From the NCBI GenBank assembly GCA_016184115.1, contig JACPDH010000011.1, forward strand, positions 49,937-113,936: a stretch of DNA of 64,000 bases, read 5' to 3'. Positions 1-8,512 of this stretch are shown here, piece by piece. The first letter of the stretch is position 1. Each line of letters begins with the position of its first letter. The DNA is from Acidobacteriota bacterium. Lineage in GTDB: Bacteria > Acidobacteriota > Thermoanaerobaculia > Gp7-AA8. The position numbers were made by a program, and so were the translations under genes. The notes beneath the pieces were generated by a model. That model had not been told where the DNA came from, made no database searches, and was given only the letters and a program-made list of their open reading frames with translations.

Positions 1-612
1 CAGGAACGCCGCGGCCGCGCCCAGCACCGCGCTGAGCACGAGCGAGAGCCACGTCGCAAACGTGAACGCGAGTGCCGGTCGAACGACATGCCGGAGGCCA
101 TGAAGCACGATCTGGCCTCCATCGAGCGGAAGGATTGGGACGAGGTTGAGTAGGCCCCATTTCTGATTCGCGAACGCCATCATCGCCATGAAGGCGAGCA
201 GGAGCGTGTTCGTCTTCGCTTGCTGCAGGCTCGGGAGTATCCAGATCACGAGGTACGCAAGCGCGAGACTGCTCGCGGGCCCCGCAAGACTGATGAGCAT
301 TTCCTGCCACGGCGCGGCTCTTCGGCGATTGAAGGTTTCTCCGCCCCAGCCTCCGAGCTCGATCCTGCTCGTACCGAAACCGAAGGCCGCGATCGTCCCC
401 GCGTGCGCGAGCTCGTGAATCAGCACACTCACGAACAGCACGGGAATCCAGAGGAGCGCGAGTTTCAGCGGCACCTGGCGATCGAGCTCCAACAGCACGA
501 ACACCCCGGCGAGCACGACGAAACTGATTCGCACGTCGATCGTCGTCCCCGCAATCGTCGCAACGCGGAACCTGCGTGCTGCCGGTTGGGGGCTCGTCCC
601 GTCGTCCGTCAT
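1..612 (-). CDS. M50 / site-2-protease-like intramembrane metallopeptidase (C-terminus beyond window)
   Basis: Intramembrane zinc peptidase expected to cleave membrane-anchored substrates within the bilayer. About 204 residues are visible; the reading frame runs off the left edge without a stop. Hydrophobic segments surround the zinc motif HELAH (about residues 64-68), and a second motif reading NLVPILPLDGGQ carries the NxxPxxxLDGG signature of the family. The ATG at 612 overlaps the stop of the upstream histidine kinase as ATGA, so the two are translationally coupled. This suggests the peptidase works with, or is co-produced with, the sensor. The substrate is unknown. No PDZ domain is seen in the visible part. 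Confidence 0.85.
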   Translation of the reverse strand, partial: MTDDGTSPQPAARRFRVATIAGTTIDVRISFVVLAGVFVLLELDRQVPLKLALLWIPVLFVSVLIHELAHAGTIAAFGFGTSRIELGGWGGETFNRRRAAPWQEMLISLAGPASSLALAYLVIWILPSLQQAKTNTLLLAFMAMMAFANQKWGLLNLVPILPLDGGQIVLHGLRHVVRPALAFTFATWLSLVLSAVLGAAAAFL

Positions 613-2660
613 ACGTTGAGATCCCTCGGAATGCGCACCAGAAATGTCGCTCCGTGTCCCTCGTTACTGCGTACGGAAATGATCCCGCCCTGCGCCTCGA
701 CGAGGCGCTTCGCGACCGTCAGTCCGAGTCCCGTCCCTTGCGAATGCTCACCGGTCGTGTAGACCTGCTCGAAGCTCTCGAAGATCCTCTCGTGATCATC
801 AGGATGGATACCGATCCCTCGGTCGGAGACTTCGATCTCGGTTTCGCGCCCTTCCTGTCGCGCGCGGACGACGATCTCATCGCCGTTGGCGCTGAACTTG
901 ATCGCGTTCAGCAGTAGTTTGACGATGACCTGCTCGAGTTTTTCGCGATCGAGCATCGAAAGGCCGGGCTCGGCCGGAACGTCGATGCGGAGTGTCTGCT
1001 GCTTTTCGACCAGGAGGGGTTGGACCGCTGCCGCGGCGTTGCGTACGACGACGCGGACGTCGATGACCTCGGGTGCGAACGAGATGCGTCCCGACTCGAG
1101 CCGCGCGATCTCGAGCAGATCGTTGATCATTCCGAGAAGCAGCCGCGCGCTCCGGAGCACATTCTCCACAAAGCGAAGGCGCTTCGCAGGCTCCATCGTA
1201 TGGCCGGCATCGCGTAGGAGCTCGGTAAAGCCGAGGATCGCGTTGAGCGGAGTCCGAAGCTCGTGAGACATCTTCGCGAGGAACTCGCTCTTGTGACGCG
1301 AAGCGTCGACTGCGACACGCGTCTGCTGCTGCAGCTCGAGCTCGTGCTGCCGGAGACCGGTGGCTGCGCGATCGAGCGCCGCGTTGAGCGTTCGAATCTC
1401 GACGAAGGCGGTGCCGTCGTCGGCCGAGGGTGCGCGCGGCGCTCCACTTCCCAGAAGCTCGATCGAGTGGTGGAGATTCTCCAGCGGACGCGAGATACGC
1501 GAGATGAGTGTTCCAAATGCGACGATCAGGATCAGCAGCACGACCGCATCTACCGCGAGGCCGAACACGGTGAGGCGCTCACGAGTCTTGCGGAAGTGGT
1601 GCCACGAGACCGCGTCTGCGGTCTCGATCGACGTGCGCAGATTGAGGAACTCGCGCCCGAGCGGGGCTGCTTGCATTTCGAGCGCAAGCGACTCCGCTCC
1701 TCGTGCGATCGCATCGTGCGATGCCTTGAACCACGCCGCCGACTTCGCTCCAAGCCGGGAGTACTGGTCGAGCACAGCTGGAGTCGAGGCGACGACGAGC
1801 GGTTGGAGCTCCGACATCAAGCGTTCGTGGAGCTGGATGGTTTCGTCGAAGCGTGCGGTTCGATCTGCGGAACTGCCCGCGGACTCGCGTGCGAGGAAAC
1901 CCTGTGCATGGAGGAAATTCGAGTTGAGGCGGTCGAGTGCGAGCCGTGCGTCGTTCGCGCGCAGCTGCTGGGTGAGGCGCGCTCCCTCGAGGCGCGTCGC
2001 GACTGCGTTGCGTACGGCTGCCGACGCGACCCATCCGAGAATCACGATCGCCGCCGTGACCTGAAGCGTATTCGTGATTGCAAGTGGCGACTGCGGGCGC
2101 GTGGGCGCGTCGTCACTGAGGCGACGAAGGAGTGCGCTCCCGAACGAGAGGAGCGGCGTCGCGAGCAAGAGCGCGGCGGCGAAGTCGGCGAGCCACCAGA
2201 CGAGGAATCGGTTGCTGAATGGCGTCGCCGGATCGCCGGCCACGAGCATCGACGTGCCGAGCGCCGCGCTGATCGCGGTGTTCACGACGGTGCCGGTGAT
2301 CAAGAACATCCCGAGCGAGCGAAGGTCGCGTAGCTCGCGCGAAAGGCTGGGGCGAAGTCGAAAGACGATCGCCGGCAACGCGCCTTCGATTACGTTGATC
2401 GCACCGAAGAGCAGCGTCTGCGGTGTCGATTCGAGGTTCGCCCAGGGAGCAAATGACGTGCCGAGCAGCACGCCGAGTGCACCCCAGACGCCGAAGTACA
2501 TGCAGGCGACGATCGCGACAGCGGTTGCGGGGAAGAGTACGGAGACTCCGCTCTCGATCTGGAAGCTGGCGGCGAGACGATCGAGCAACGCGTAGGCAAT
2601 CGCAGTGCCTACGACAAAGGCGACTCTCAGGAGAATCGATCTTCCAGGCGATCTTGGCAT
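609..2660 (-). CDS. MASE1-type membrane sensor histidine kinase
   Basis: Hybrid-free sensor kinase of 683 residues. Residues 1-180 hold about six to eight hydrophobic segments of MASE1 type. A second membrane-flanked sensory stretch spans about 205-385, ending in a transmembrane helix near 370-390 and a HAMP-like linker. The HisKA phosphoacceptor motif MSHELRTPLN has its histidine at 466. The HATPase_c domain has the N box around N585, DRGIG around 613 and GTGLGL around 642. No receiver domain and no adjacent response regulator are seen, so it is an orphan in this window. Its stop overlaps the start of the M50 peptidase. It is divergent from the Cys/Met-metabolism enzyme at 2808. Confidence 0.93.
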   Translation of the reverse strand: MPRSPGRSILLRVAFVVGTAIAYALLDRLAASFQIESGVSVLFPATAVAIVACMYFGVWGALGVLLGTSFAPWANLESTPQTLLFGAINVIEGALPAIVFRLRPSLSRELRDLRSLGMFLITGTVVNTAISAALGTSMLVAGDPATPFSNRFLVWWLADFAAALLLATPLLSFGSALLRRLSDDAPTRPQSPLAITNTLQVTAAIVILGWVASAAVRNAVATRLEGARLTQQLRANDARLALDRLNSNFLHAQGFLARESAGSSADRTARFDETIQLHERLMSELQPLVVASTPAVLDQYSRLGAKSAAWFKASHDAIARGAESLALEMQAAPLGREFLNLRTSIETADAVSWHHFRKTRERLTVFGLAVDAVVLLILIVAFGTLISRISRPLENLHHSIELLGSGAPRAPSADDGTAFVEIRTLNAALDRAATGLRQHELELQQQTRVAVDASRHKSEFLAKMSHELRTPLNAILGFTELLRDAGHTMEPAKRLRFVENVLRSARLLLGMINDLLEIARLESGRISFAPEVIDVRVVVRNAAAAVQPLLVEKQQTLRIDVPAEPGLSMLDREKLEQVIVKLLLNAIKFSANGDEIVVRARQEGRETEIEVSDRGIGIHPDDHERIFESFEQVYTTGEHSQGTGLGLTVAKRLVEAQGGIISVRSNEGHGATFLVRIPRDLNV

Positions 2661-2780
2661 TCGAGAACGTGAACCGATGGAACTTCGAAGGCGGGGCCGC
2701 CTTCTCGCAGTCTACCTTTCGTCGCTTTCGTCCGCGACTCTTTTCCGCGACTGTTCCTTCACGCCGCGCGGCTCGCGGCG

Positions 2781-2786
2781 GATAAT
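2781..2786 (+). promoter_or_regulatory. Candidate -10 element before the Cys/Met PLP enzyme
   Basis: GATAAT lies 22 bases before the ATG at 2808, in the 147-bp divergent gap with the histidine kinase. No good -35 hexamer is present. A GAAGGAG Shine-Dalgarno follows. I looked for a SAM-riboswitch-like fold in this gap and saw none. Confidence 0.35.
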
Positions 2787-2807
2787 GCGCCCGCAGAAGG
2801 AGACGGC

Positions 2808-3926
2808 ATGAACTTCGAGACGATTGCGACGCACATTGGCGGCGAGGTGGACGAGGAGACGGGAGCGATTGCCCCGCCAATCCATCTGGCGACGACGTAC
2901 GAGCTCGCACCAGACGGCAGCCAGTTCCACGGATATCGCTACTCGCGCGAGGGGAATCCGACGCAATCGCGCCTCGAGGCTGCGCTTGCAGCGATCGAGA
3001 GCGGCGCGAGATCACTCGCATTTGGCTCCGGGATGGCTGCAGGGGCCGCGGTCATCCAGGCGCTCCCAGCCGGATCGCGCGTGGTCTTCACCGATGACAG
3101 CTACTACGCATTCCGCCTCCTGGCCGGCGACTTCATGACGCGCTGGGGACTCGAATACGAGATCGTCTCAATGCGCGATCTCGAAATTGTTCGTGCCGCG
3201 CTCCGAAAACCTGCTGCACTCGTCTGGGGAGAGACGCCGTCGAATCCGTTGATGAACGTCGTCGACATCCGGGAGCTGGCATCGATCGCGCGCGCCGCGG
3301 GGGCATCGTTGCTCGTCGACAGCACATTCGCCACACCTGCGCTGCAACGACCGCTCGAGCTCGGCGCCGATATCGTCCTCCAGTCGACGACGAAATACCT
3401 CGGGGGGCACTCCGACGTCGGAGGAGGTGCGTTGGTGTTCGGGAGCGAGAGCGATCTCTACCGCCAGGTGCTTCACGTGAGGCGCGTGATCGGCGGTGTC
3501 GCGTCTCCATTCAATTCATGGCTCGTTCTCCGCGGCGTAAGGTCGCTCGCCGCGCGGATGCGGGTTCATTGCGAGAATGCGATGGCCGTTGCGACGTGGC
3601 TCGAGAAGCACCCGCGCGTGAGATGCGTGCACTACCCAGGGTTGGCCTCACATCCCGGACACGCGATCGCAGCGAGCCAGATGTCCGCGTTCGGCGGCAT
3701 GCTGTCGTTCGAGATCGCCGGATCGCGCGAGGAAGCGATCGCGGTCGTGGCCGCGGTCAAGCTCTTCGTGCGCGCGACCAGCCTGGGAGGAGTCGAGAGT
3801 CTCATCGAGCACCGCGCGTCGATTGAAGGGAAGGGGACGACGGTGCCGGAGACGCTGATCCGCTGCTCGATTGGTCTCGAGCACCAGCGCGATCTGATCG
3901 CCGATCTCGAGCAAGCGCTCGGGTAG
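2808..3926 (+). CDS. Trans-sulfuration PLP enzyme (cystathionine gamma-synthase/lyase family)
   Basis: Fold-type I PLP enzyme of the Cys/Met metabolism family, 372 residues, close to the usual 380-400. The family makes or cleaves cystathionine, or performs O-acylhomoserine sulfhydrylation; sequence alone does not decide which. The Schiff-base lysine is K196 in STTKYLGGHSD, D171 should contact the pyridine nitrogen (LVDSTFATP), and the N-terminal YRYSREGNPT motif near 44-52 supplies the phosphate-binding Tyr/Arg of the neighbouring subunit. The start is supported by AGAAGGAGACGGC directly upstream. No other methionine or cysteine genes are adjacent. Confidence 0.9.
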   Translation: MNFETIATHIGGEVDEETGAIAPPIHLATTYELAPDGSQFHGYRYSREGNPTQSRLEAALAAIESGARSLAFGSGMAAGAAVIQALPAGSRVVFTDDSYYAFRLLAGDFMTRWGLEYEIVSMRDLEIVRAALRKPAALVWGETPSNPLMNVVDIRELASIARAAGASLLVDSTFATPALQRPLELGADIVLQSTTKYLGGHSDVGGGALVFGSESDLYRQVLHVRRVIGGVASPFNSWLVLRGVRSLAARMRVHCENAMAVATWLEKHPRVRCVHYPGLASHPGHAIAASQMSAFGGMLSFEIAGSREEAIAVVAAVKLFVRATSLGGVESLIEHRASIEGKGTTVPETLIRCSIGLEHQRDLIADLEQALG

Positions 3927-3962
3927 TCGGCGTCGTCGCGAGGCGTGGCGAGAAGTCTCGGG

Positions 3963-6452
3963 CTACTTGAGCTCTATGCCGCTAATGACGGTGGGCGCTG
4001 ACGGGACGCTGACCATCGCCTCACGAATGCTCCCTCTGAACGTCGCGCGGATCGTGAACGATCCAGACGGGAGATTGCGGAACGCGAAACGTCCGTCATC
4101 CGTGGTCGTCACGCTCCTGTCGAGCTCGACGATCGATACGCTAATCGGGCCGGTCACGTCTTCGACGACACCCGACACGCTCCGATTCGCGCGGACACGT
4201 AACGTCAGACTCGCCGGTTCGTTGGGCGCGAGCGCCAATGCGCGTTCACTCTCTCCGGCGAGCAGTGAGTAGCCGGAAGGCGGGGAATCGATAGCGACAA
4301 CGTAGCTTCCCGGCGCCCCGACCCAGCTCAATGAGCCATCGCTTGCAGTGTCGAATCTGACGGCGTCGGACGAGGAACGAAGCGTGACCGTGGCCGCGGA
4401 GACGGGCTGTCCCTCGTCATCGAGCACATGGGCGAAGAGGCGCGCGGGGAAGTACGCGATCTCGAAATCGGCTGGCTCGCCCGGTTTCGCCGTGAGCGCC
4501 GACGGTGTGCGGAAATAGCTGTTCTTCGGCAGGACGAGCTCGATGCGGTGCACGTCGTGCACGACCCCCGAGAAGCGGTACGAGCCGCGTGTGTCAGTGG
4601 TGGTCGACGCCGTGCCGTCGAGGCGAATCGTGGCACCTTCGACGCCGGAAAGCGTCCCGTCGCTTGCACGGGCGACGACACGGCCTTCGATCGCGCCGTT
4701 CCTCGATGAGGTAATCCCCCGCAGGCTCACCGGCATCCGGAGGCGCACAGCGACCGCGTTCTCGTTGCGGCTGCTACGCGAGGTTCCGTAGCTTCGAACG
4801 GTGAAGTCGGCAACGAGCTCGGCCCCGGACGATGTGAGCTGGCGAGAGTAGGCGAGCGTGGCGAGCGCGCTGTCGCGTCCGCCACCGACGCGGCGTGCGT
4901 GCTCGACCAATGCGCGTAGGGTGAGGCTCTGGCGGGTAGACGCGGGGATGAGCCATCGGAGGTCGAACCCCGCCTGTGTGCGCTCGAGAGACGTCTCGAG
5001 CACGATGTTCTCGATCAACCCCGCGTCGACGAGCCCCGGGTAGTCACGCAGGAGCCGGCTGATGTCGCCGACGCTCTGCGGAAAGATCCCGAGCTCGGCG
5101 AGCGCGTTCGCGAATTCGGGGTTGCGGTCGAGGATGAGATAGAGCGAGGGAGCGGCGCTCTCGTAATCGACCCAGGCCGAAGCGTAAATCGAGCGGCCAG
5201 CGCCGTGAATCGACACGCGCCCTCCCGGACCGCTCTCGCCCGTGATCGAGCTCTCTTCCCATCGAGCCGTGAGCGAAGCACCGGCACTGCGGCGGTTGTA
5301 CTCGATGGTGAGTGGAACGCGGAACGTGTCGACGCTCTCCGTTCCGCGGTCGTCGAATCGTGAATACGACGCACCGCCAGCAATCGACCAGTTGGCGGCG
5401 ATCGAGTAGCGTGCGTCGACGGAAGCGTTTTGATTGTCCTGCGACACGCCTGGGAAGCGAAAGCGGTACGCGGACGTCGTGGCATTCGTCGAGAGCCGTG
5501 CCGAGGGGCGCGCGTTCCATACCGCTTCCGCGAACGATCCGGCCGAGCGCGATGGAGAACCGAATCCGGGAGGTTTGTGGCGGGCGTCGATCCAGAGTCG
5601 ATTGAGCGCGTCCTGATATTCGATGCCTAACGCGCCTCCAGGCTCGCCGTCGTAGCTAGCTTCCGCGCCGATCGCGAGCCCATTGCGCTCGAACCGGCCG
5701 AAGACACTCCCTCGGAGGTGGCGCTCGCCGTCGGAGCTCCACATGAGGTTCTCGGAGAGGTCGAAGCCGAGAACACGGTGGCGGTGACTCGCGAGCGCGA
5801 CGCGCTCGCCGCCCGCGGAGAGGAAGAGGTCACCGTAGCGAAACGATTCACGCTCGCCGCCACTGAGCAGCCATGTCCGAGACTCGTAGTGAATGCCGCG
5901 TACGACGTCGCCGTCGAGGCTGAGCGGTGTGGCGGCGACGGCACGGTCGAGGAGCGTGAGCTCGCTTCCGCGCCGGCGCAGCACGATTGATGCGTCGGGA
6001 ATGACGACCGGCTCGTTCCGCTCGTCTTCGTCGCGTGACTGGTCGACCGCGGTGAGCCGGAAACTGAAGCGCTCGGGGTCTTCCGAGGCGACTGTGTGCG
6101 CCATGCGTCGCGAGCTCGACTCGTAGCCGAGCTCGTAGAACCCGGTGGATGCTGGCCGGTGCTGAAGAAAGCCGTAGGAGGCAGCTGTTGGGGGTTGCAC
6201 GACGGCCACGTCGATCGTCTCGGTACTATCAGGCCTGATGATCGTGATCAGCGTGCTTCCGAGGGCACGAGCGGTCACGATGACGAGACCGTCGCGGATC
6301 GTGGCATCAGCGATGCCAGGATCGATCGTGAAGACTGCGGTGGCCGCGGGATCCGCGAACGATGCGCTCTGCCTTAGTGGAATCGTCAGCGATTCTGCCG
6401 CGGCGATCTCCGCGAGCGCTAGAAACGCGAGAACGGCGAGGAGGTGCTTCAT
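3963..6452 (-). CDS. Large outer-membrane usher-like beta-protein with C-terminal CarboxypepD-reg-like domains
   Basis: 829 residues with a Sec signal peptide (MKHLLAVLAFLALAEIAAA). Residues 20-90 form a small beta domain resembling the N-terminal domain of pilus-formation/secretin-like proteins. Residues about 95-580 are rich in alternating-hydrophobicity strands with Tyr/Phe/Trp, as in a beta-barrel. Residues 586-829 hold three tandem Ig-like or carboxypeptidase-regulatory-like domains (starts about 586, 668, 757). Signal peptide, N-domain, barrel and C-terminal sandwiches in that order match the layout of chaperone-usher ushers, but no specific usher signature is recognisable by eye. Its ATG overlaps the stop of the chaperone-like gene (ATGA), and it is last in the four-gene unit starting at 8254. 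The barrel and usher role are inferred from composition and context. Confidence 0.7.
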   Translation of the reverse strand: MKHLLAVLAFLALAEIAAAESLTIPLRQSASFADPAATAVFTIDPGIADATIRDGLVIVTARALGSTLITIIRPDSTETIDVAVVQPPTAASYGFLQHRPASTGFYELGYESSSRRMAHTVASEDPERFSFRLTAVDQSRDEDERNEPVVIPDASIVLRRRGSELTLLDRAVAATPLSLDGDVVRGIHYESRTWLLSGGERESFRYGDLFLSAGGERVALASHRHRVLGFDLSENLMWSSDGERHLRGSVFGRFERNGLAIGAEASYDGEPGGALGIEYQDALNRLWIDARHKPPGFGSPSRSAGSFAEAVWNARPSARLSTNATTSAYRFRFPGVSQDNQNASVDARYSIAANWSIAGGASYSRFDDRGTESVDTFRVPLTIEYNRRSAGASLTARWEESSITGESGPGGRVSIHGAGRSIYASAWVDYESAAPSLYLILDRNPEFANALAELGIFPQSVGDISRLLRDYPGLVDAGLIENIVLETSLERTQAGFDLRWLIPASTRQSLTLRALVEHARRVGGGRDSALATLAYSRQLTSSGAELVADFTVRSYGTSRSSRNENAVAVRLRMPVSLRGITSSRNGAIEGRVVARASDGTLSGVEGATIRLDGTASTTTDTRGSYRFSGVVHDVHRIELVLPKNSYFRTPSALTAKPGEPADFEIAYFPARLFAHVLDDEGQPVSAATVTLRSSSDAVRFDTASDGSLSWVGAPGSYVVAIDSPPSGYSLLAGESERALALAPNEPASLTLRVRANRSVSGVVEDVTGPISVSIVELDRSVTTTDDGRFAFRNLPSGSFTIRATFRGSIREAMVSVPSAPTVISGIELK

Positions 6453-7213
6453 TTCACCACGAGCTCCGCGGTTCGTGTCAGCGAGCGGCCCTCAAACTGG
6501 AGTGTCGCAACGACGCTGTAGACGCCGGGCTGGAGCTCGCCCGGATACTCGGAGCGAAGAGAGGCGCGTTCGCCCGGCAGGAAGCGGCGCGAGTCGAATT
6601 GAGTGCGACCGACGATCGCTCCGGATGCGTCGACGAAAACCGAGGCGCCCGTCGAGACGAGCGGCTCGCTTCCGGTATTCTCGAGCGTGGCTTCGATCGT
6701 CGCGTTCGTCGCAGCCGTCTGCGGCTCCACGCGCAGTGGTGCGCAATCGAGCCTAACGTCACCGGTGAGCGTGAACGTGAAGAGCGTGCCAAGCGACGCG
6801 GTCGCCGAGACTCCGTTGATGCGGAAGAGCGTCGTGCCTCGGAAGATCGCCACAACGGCCCGCTGTGTGGTCGACGCTGGAAGCGTCAGCGTGACATCGA
6901 CGGAGCGCGACTCGCCGGCAAGGACCGTGACCGCTCGCTTAGAAAACGTTGCGCTCGCGGCAATGCTGTCGGGCGTGGATCCCGCGGGGTGGAACTCGCG
7001 AGTACCGTTCTTGACGACGACGTCCTGCGCGATGAGCTCGAATGAGGCGTCGACTCCTGTGCGGTTCGTGAGCGTGATTCGATGAGTCACGCTCGCTCCT
7101 CCAGCGCCGCGGAGGTTTACGACGGAAGGGGAGAGCGTCAGTGCCGATTCTTCCGCGCGGAGCGACGTTGTTGCGCAGAGGATGAGGGCGATCCAGAGTG
7201 CGCGTTTAGTCAT
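6449..7213 (-). CDS. Periplasmic two-domain beta-sandwich protein, PapD-like chaperone candidate
   Basis: 254 residues. Signal peptide MTKRALWIALILCATTSLRA, then two Ig-like beta regions (about 22-125 and 126-254). The first opens with ALTLSPSVVNLRG and THRITLTNRTG, the pattern of strands seen at the start of PapD-type pilus chaperones and related Fn3-like domains, and continues with VLAGESRSVDVTLTLP. The second carries EPLVSTGASVFVDASG and ends TLQFEGRSLTRTAELVVK. I chose the ATG at 7213, which follows TGAAGGCG and gives a clean signal peptide, over the in-frame ATG at 7246 that would overlap the previous gene. Coupled by ATGA to the usher-like gene. Chaperone function is inferred from fold pattern and position, not from catalytic residues. 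Confidence 0.7.
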   Translation of the reverse strand: MTKRALWIALILCATTSLRAEESALTLSPSVVNLRGAGGASVTHRITLTNRTGVDASFELIAQDVVVKNGTREFHPAGSTPDSIAASATFSKRAVTVLAGESRSVDVTLTLPASTTQRAVVAIFRGTTLFRINGVSATASLGTLFTFTLTGDVRLDCAPLRVEPQTAATNATIEATLENTGSEPLVSTGASVFVDASGAIVGRTQFDSRRFLPGERASLRSEYPGELQPGVYSVVATLQFEGRSLTRTAELVVK

Positions 7214-7224
7214 CGGCGTCGCCT

Positions 7225-7662
7225 TCAGTGTGTCTCGACGTTCCACGTGATCGCTTCGGCCAGTGCTCCTGCCGAAGCGTCGCGCGGAACTTCAAGCTCG
7301 ATCGTGTATTCGACTCCAACCCCGACCGGCATCATCGGATCGACGACGACAGGGACCGCGGAAAGTGCGATTCCATTGATCCGAACGCGGCATCGCGTCT
7401 CGGTTCCGTCGGTCCACGCGCTGAGCCGCGCAGTGCGGCGTTCCTTCGCGTCAGTCTCTGCGACGACGCGGATCCGCTTCGTCACCCTCGTTCCTCCCTG
7501 CTGTCGCGAGGCACCATGGCTGATCACGCCGAGGTCGAGATTCGCGACGTTCGGGCGGCCGAGTCGATGCGATGCGTCGGCGAAGACGAGCCGGATGTCA
7601 TTCCCGGCGGACACGCCGCCTGCCAGGAGAAGAAACGCGGAGATCGCGATCAGCTGTCTCAT
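7225..7662 (-). CDS. Small secreted protein, candidate minor subunit of the envelope cassette
   Basis: 145 residues with signal peptide MRQLIAISAFLLLAGGVSA. The mature part is beta-rich (strands such as VTKRIRVVAETDA, RCRVRINGIALS, VEYTIELEVP). It has a single cysteine, so no internal disulfide. I do not recognise a family. It sits 64 bp after the hairpin that follows the major-subunit gene and 11 bp before the chaperone-like gene, the position a minor or tip subunit would take in a pilus operon. The start is supported by GAGGCGAATCA upstream. Confidence 0.65.
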   Translation of the reverse strand: MRQLIAISAFLLLAGGVSAGNDIRLVFADASHRLGRPNVANLDLGVISHGASRQQGGTRVTKRIRVVAETDAKERRTARLSAWTDGTETRCRVRINGIALSAVPVVVDPMMPVGVGVEYTIELEVPRDASAGALAEAITWNVETH

Positions 7663-7686
7663 TGATTCGCCTCTGGTCCCGGAGGG

Positions 7687-7718
7687 CGCCGCCCCGGTGT
7701 TGTCGCACCGGGGCGGCG
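7687..7718 (-). terminator. 13-bp perfect GC hairpin between subunit gene and downstream genes
   Basis: CGCCGCCCCGGTG (7687-7699) pairs perfectly with 7706-7718 around a six-base loop. It lies 8 bases after the stop of the first gene, in the 64-bp gap before the second. No T-run follows on the minus strand, so it is more likely an attenuator or an mRNA-stabilising 3' hairpin than a full terminator. Such hairpins commonly let a first, major-subunit gene be expressed more than the rest. Confidence 0.7.
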
Positions 7719-7726
7719 AGTGGGCC

Positions 7727-8254
7727 TCAGTTGGAGGTGGCAGTGAAGTTGATGGCGTTGTCGATGGCGGCTGCAGCTGCGGAATCGGCGACTACGACAT
7801 CCCACGAGTAGGAGCCGGTCGATCCGTACGTCCCGGTGCTCGTGAGGGTGGTGGCCGCGGAGTCGCTCAAGGTGCTGCCGTTGAGCTTCCAGGTGACGCC
7901 GCTCGCCGGTGCGGACCCGAGCTGCGCGGTCAGCGTGTAGTCGGTGCTAGTGAGATTCGCCTTGTCGACCTTGACGCCGACTGTCGAGGAGAGAGTCCAG
8001 TTGGATGCTCCTCGAGCGAGCGTGAAACCGGTTGGCGCCGAGCCGTACTTCGAGATGTTTCCGAGGGCGCTCGTGGCGGCAGCGGTGCCGGTACCGGAGG
8101 TCGTTCCTCCAGCCGATTCGACCGTCAGGTTGATCGAGCTTTCAACCGTGCCGGTGACGGTCAGCGTGCCGGACGAGGTGGCTGCCTGGGCGCCCGGCGC
8201 GGCGACCAGGAGAACTGCTGCAGCGGCGACAGCGAGGAGAGTTGTGTTCTTCAT
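7727..8254 (-). CDS. Secreted Ser/Thr/Ala-rich beta protein, candidate major pilin-like subunit
   Basis: 175 residues. Signal peptide MKNTTLLAVAAAAVLLVAAP followed by GAQA. The mature N-terminus alternates polar and hydrophobic residues (SGTLTVTGTVESSINLTVES), as donor strands of chaperone-usher subunits do. The body is small-residue-rich (TSGTGTAAATSALGN) and the C-terminus is a strand, AIDNAINFTATSN. There are no cysteines. First gene of the minus-strand cassette. The ATG at 8254 follows GCGAAAGGAACGC and is preferred to the upstream in-frame start at 8398, which would place 48 charged residues before the signal peptide. It resembles spore-coat-U/fimbrial-type subunits only in general pattern. 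Confidence 0.7.
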   Translation of the reverse strand: MKNTTLLAVAAAAVLLVAAPGAQAATSSGTLTVTGTVESSINLTVESAGGTTSGTGTAAATSALGNISKYGSAPTGFTLARGASNWTLSSTVGVKVDKANLTSTDYTLTAQLGSAPASGVTWKLNGSTLSDSAATTLTSTGTYGSTGSYSWDVVVADSAAAAAIDNAINFTATSN

Positions 8255-8357
8255 GCGTTCCTTTCGCTTTGGGTGGTTAGTTGGTGGCTCTCGATTGAGC
8301 TCGAAGCTGTAGTCGTAGGAAGGCGCCGAAAAATACGCTCCGGAACACGTTTCGTAT

Positions 8358-8393
8358 CGCGGGTGGAATCCCGCGCCGGTCGGTATCCGATAC
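8358..8393 (-). promoter_or_regulatory. Structured leader / possible operator upstream of the envelope cassette
   Basis: The 258-bp gap between the helicase stop and the subunit gene holds a 6-bp hairpin (CGCGGG at 8358-8363 with 8370-8375) and an 11-bp palindrome GTATCCGATAC (8383-8393). I see no convincing -35/-10 pair and no known riboswitch motif. The only other content is upstream sequence of the divided transcription units. Confidence 0.3.
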
Positions 8394-8512
8394 TTCAACG
8401 GATGAGTCTCGTCGCGCTCGGAGATGAGGACACCTGCGGCGAATGGACGTACGGCGGGGAGGAGGGACGCGGCGCTCCATAACGCACAGTGGACAGGCGC
8501 CGCGGCGATACG

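Noticed and set aside
1263..2333. 356-residue plus-strand open frame antisense to the histidine kinase
   Set aside because: Arg/Glu-rich shadow frame; the opposite strand encodes all histidine kinase motifs.
2661..2807. SAM riboswitch before the Cys/Met-metabolism gene
   Set aside because: No recognisable SAM-riboswitch motif, and the distance from the -10 candidate to the ATG leaves only about 15 bases of leader.
8255..8512. c-di-GMP riboswitch upstream of the envelope cassette
   Set aside because: Short stems are present, but the conserved GEMM core was not found.
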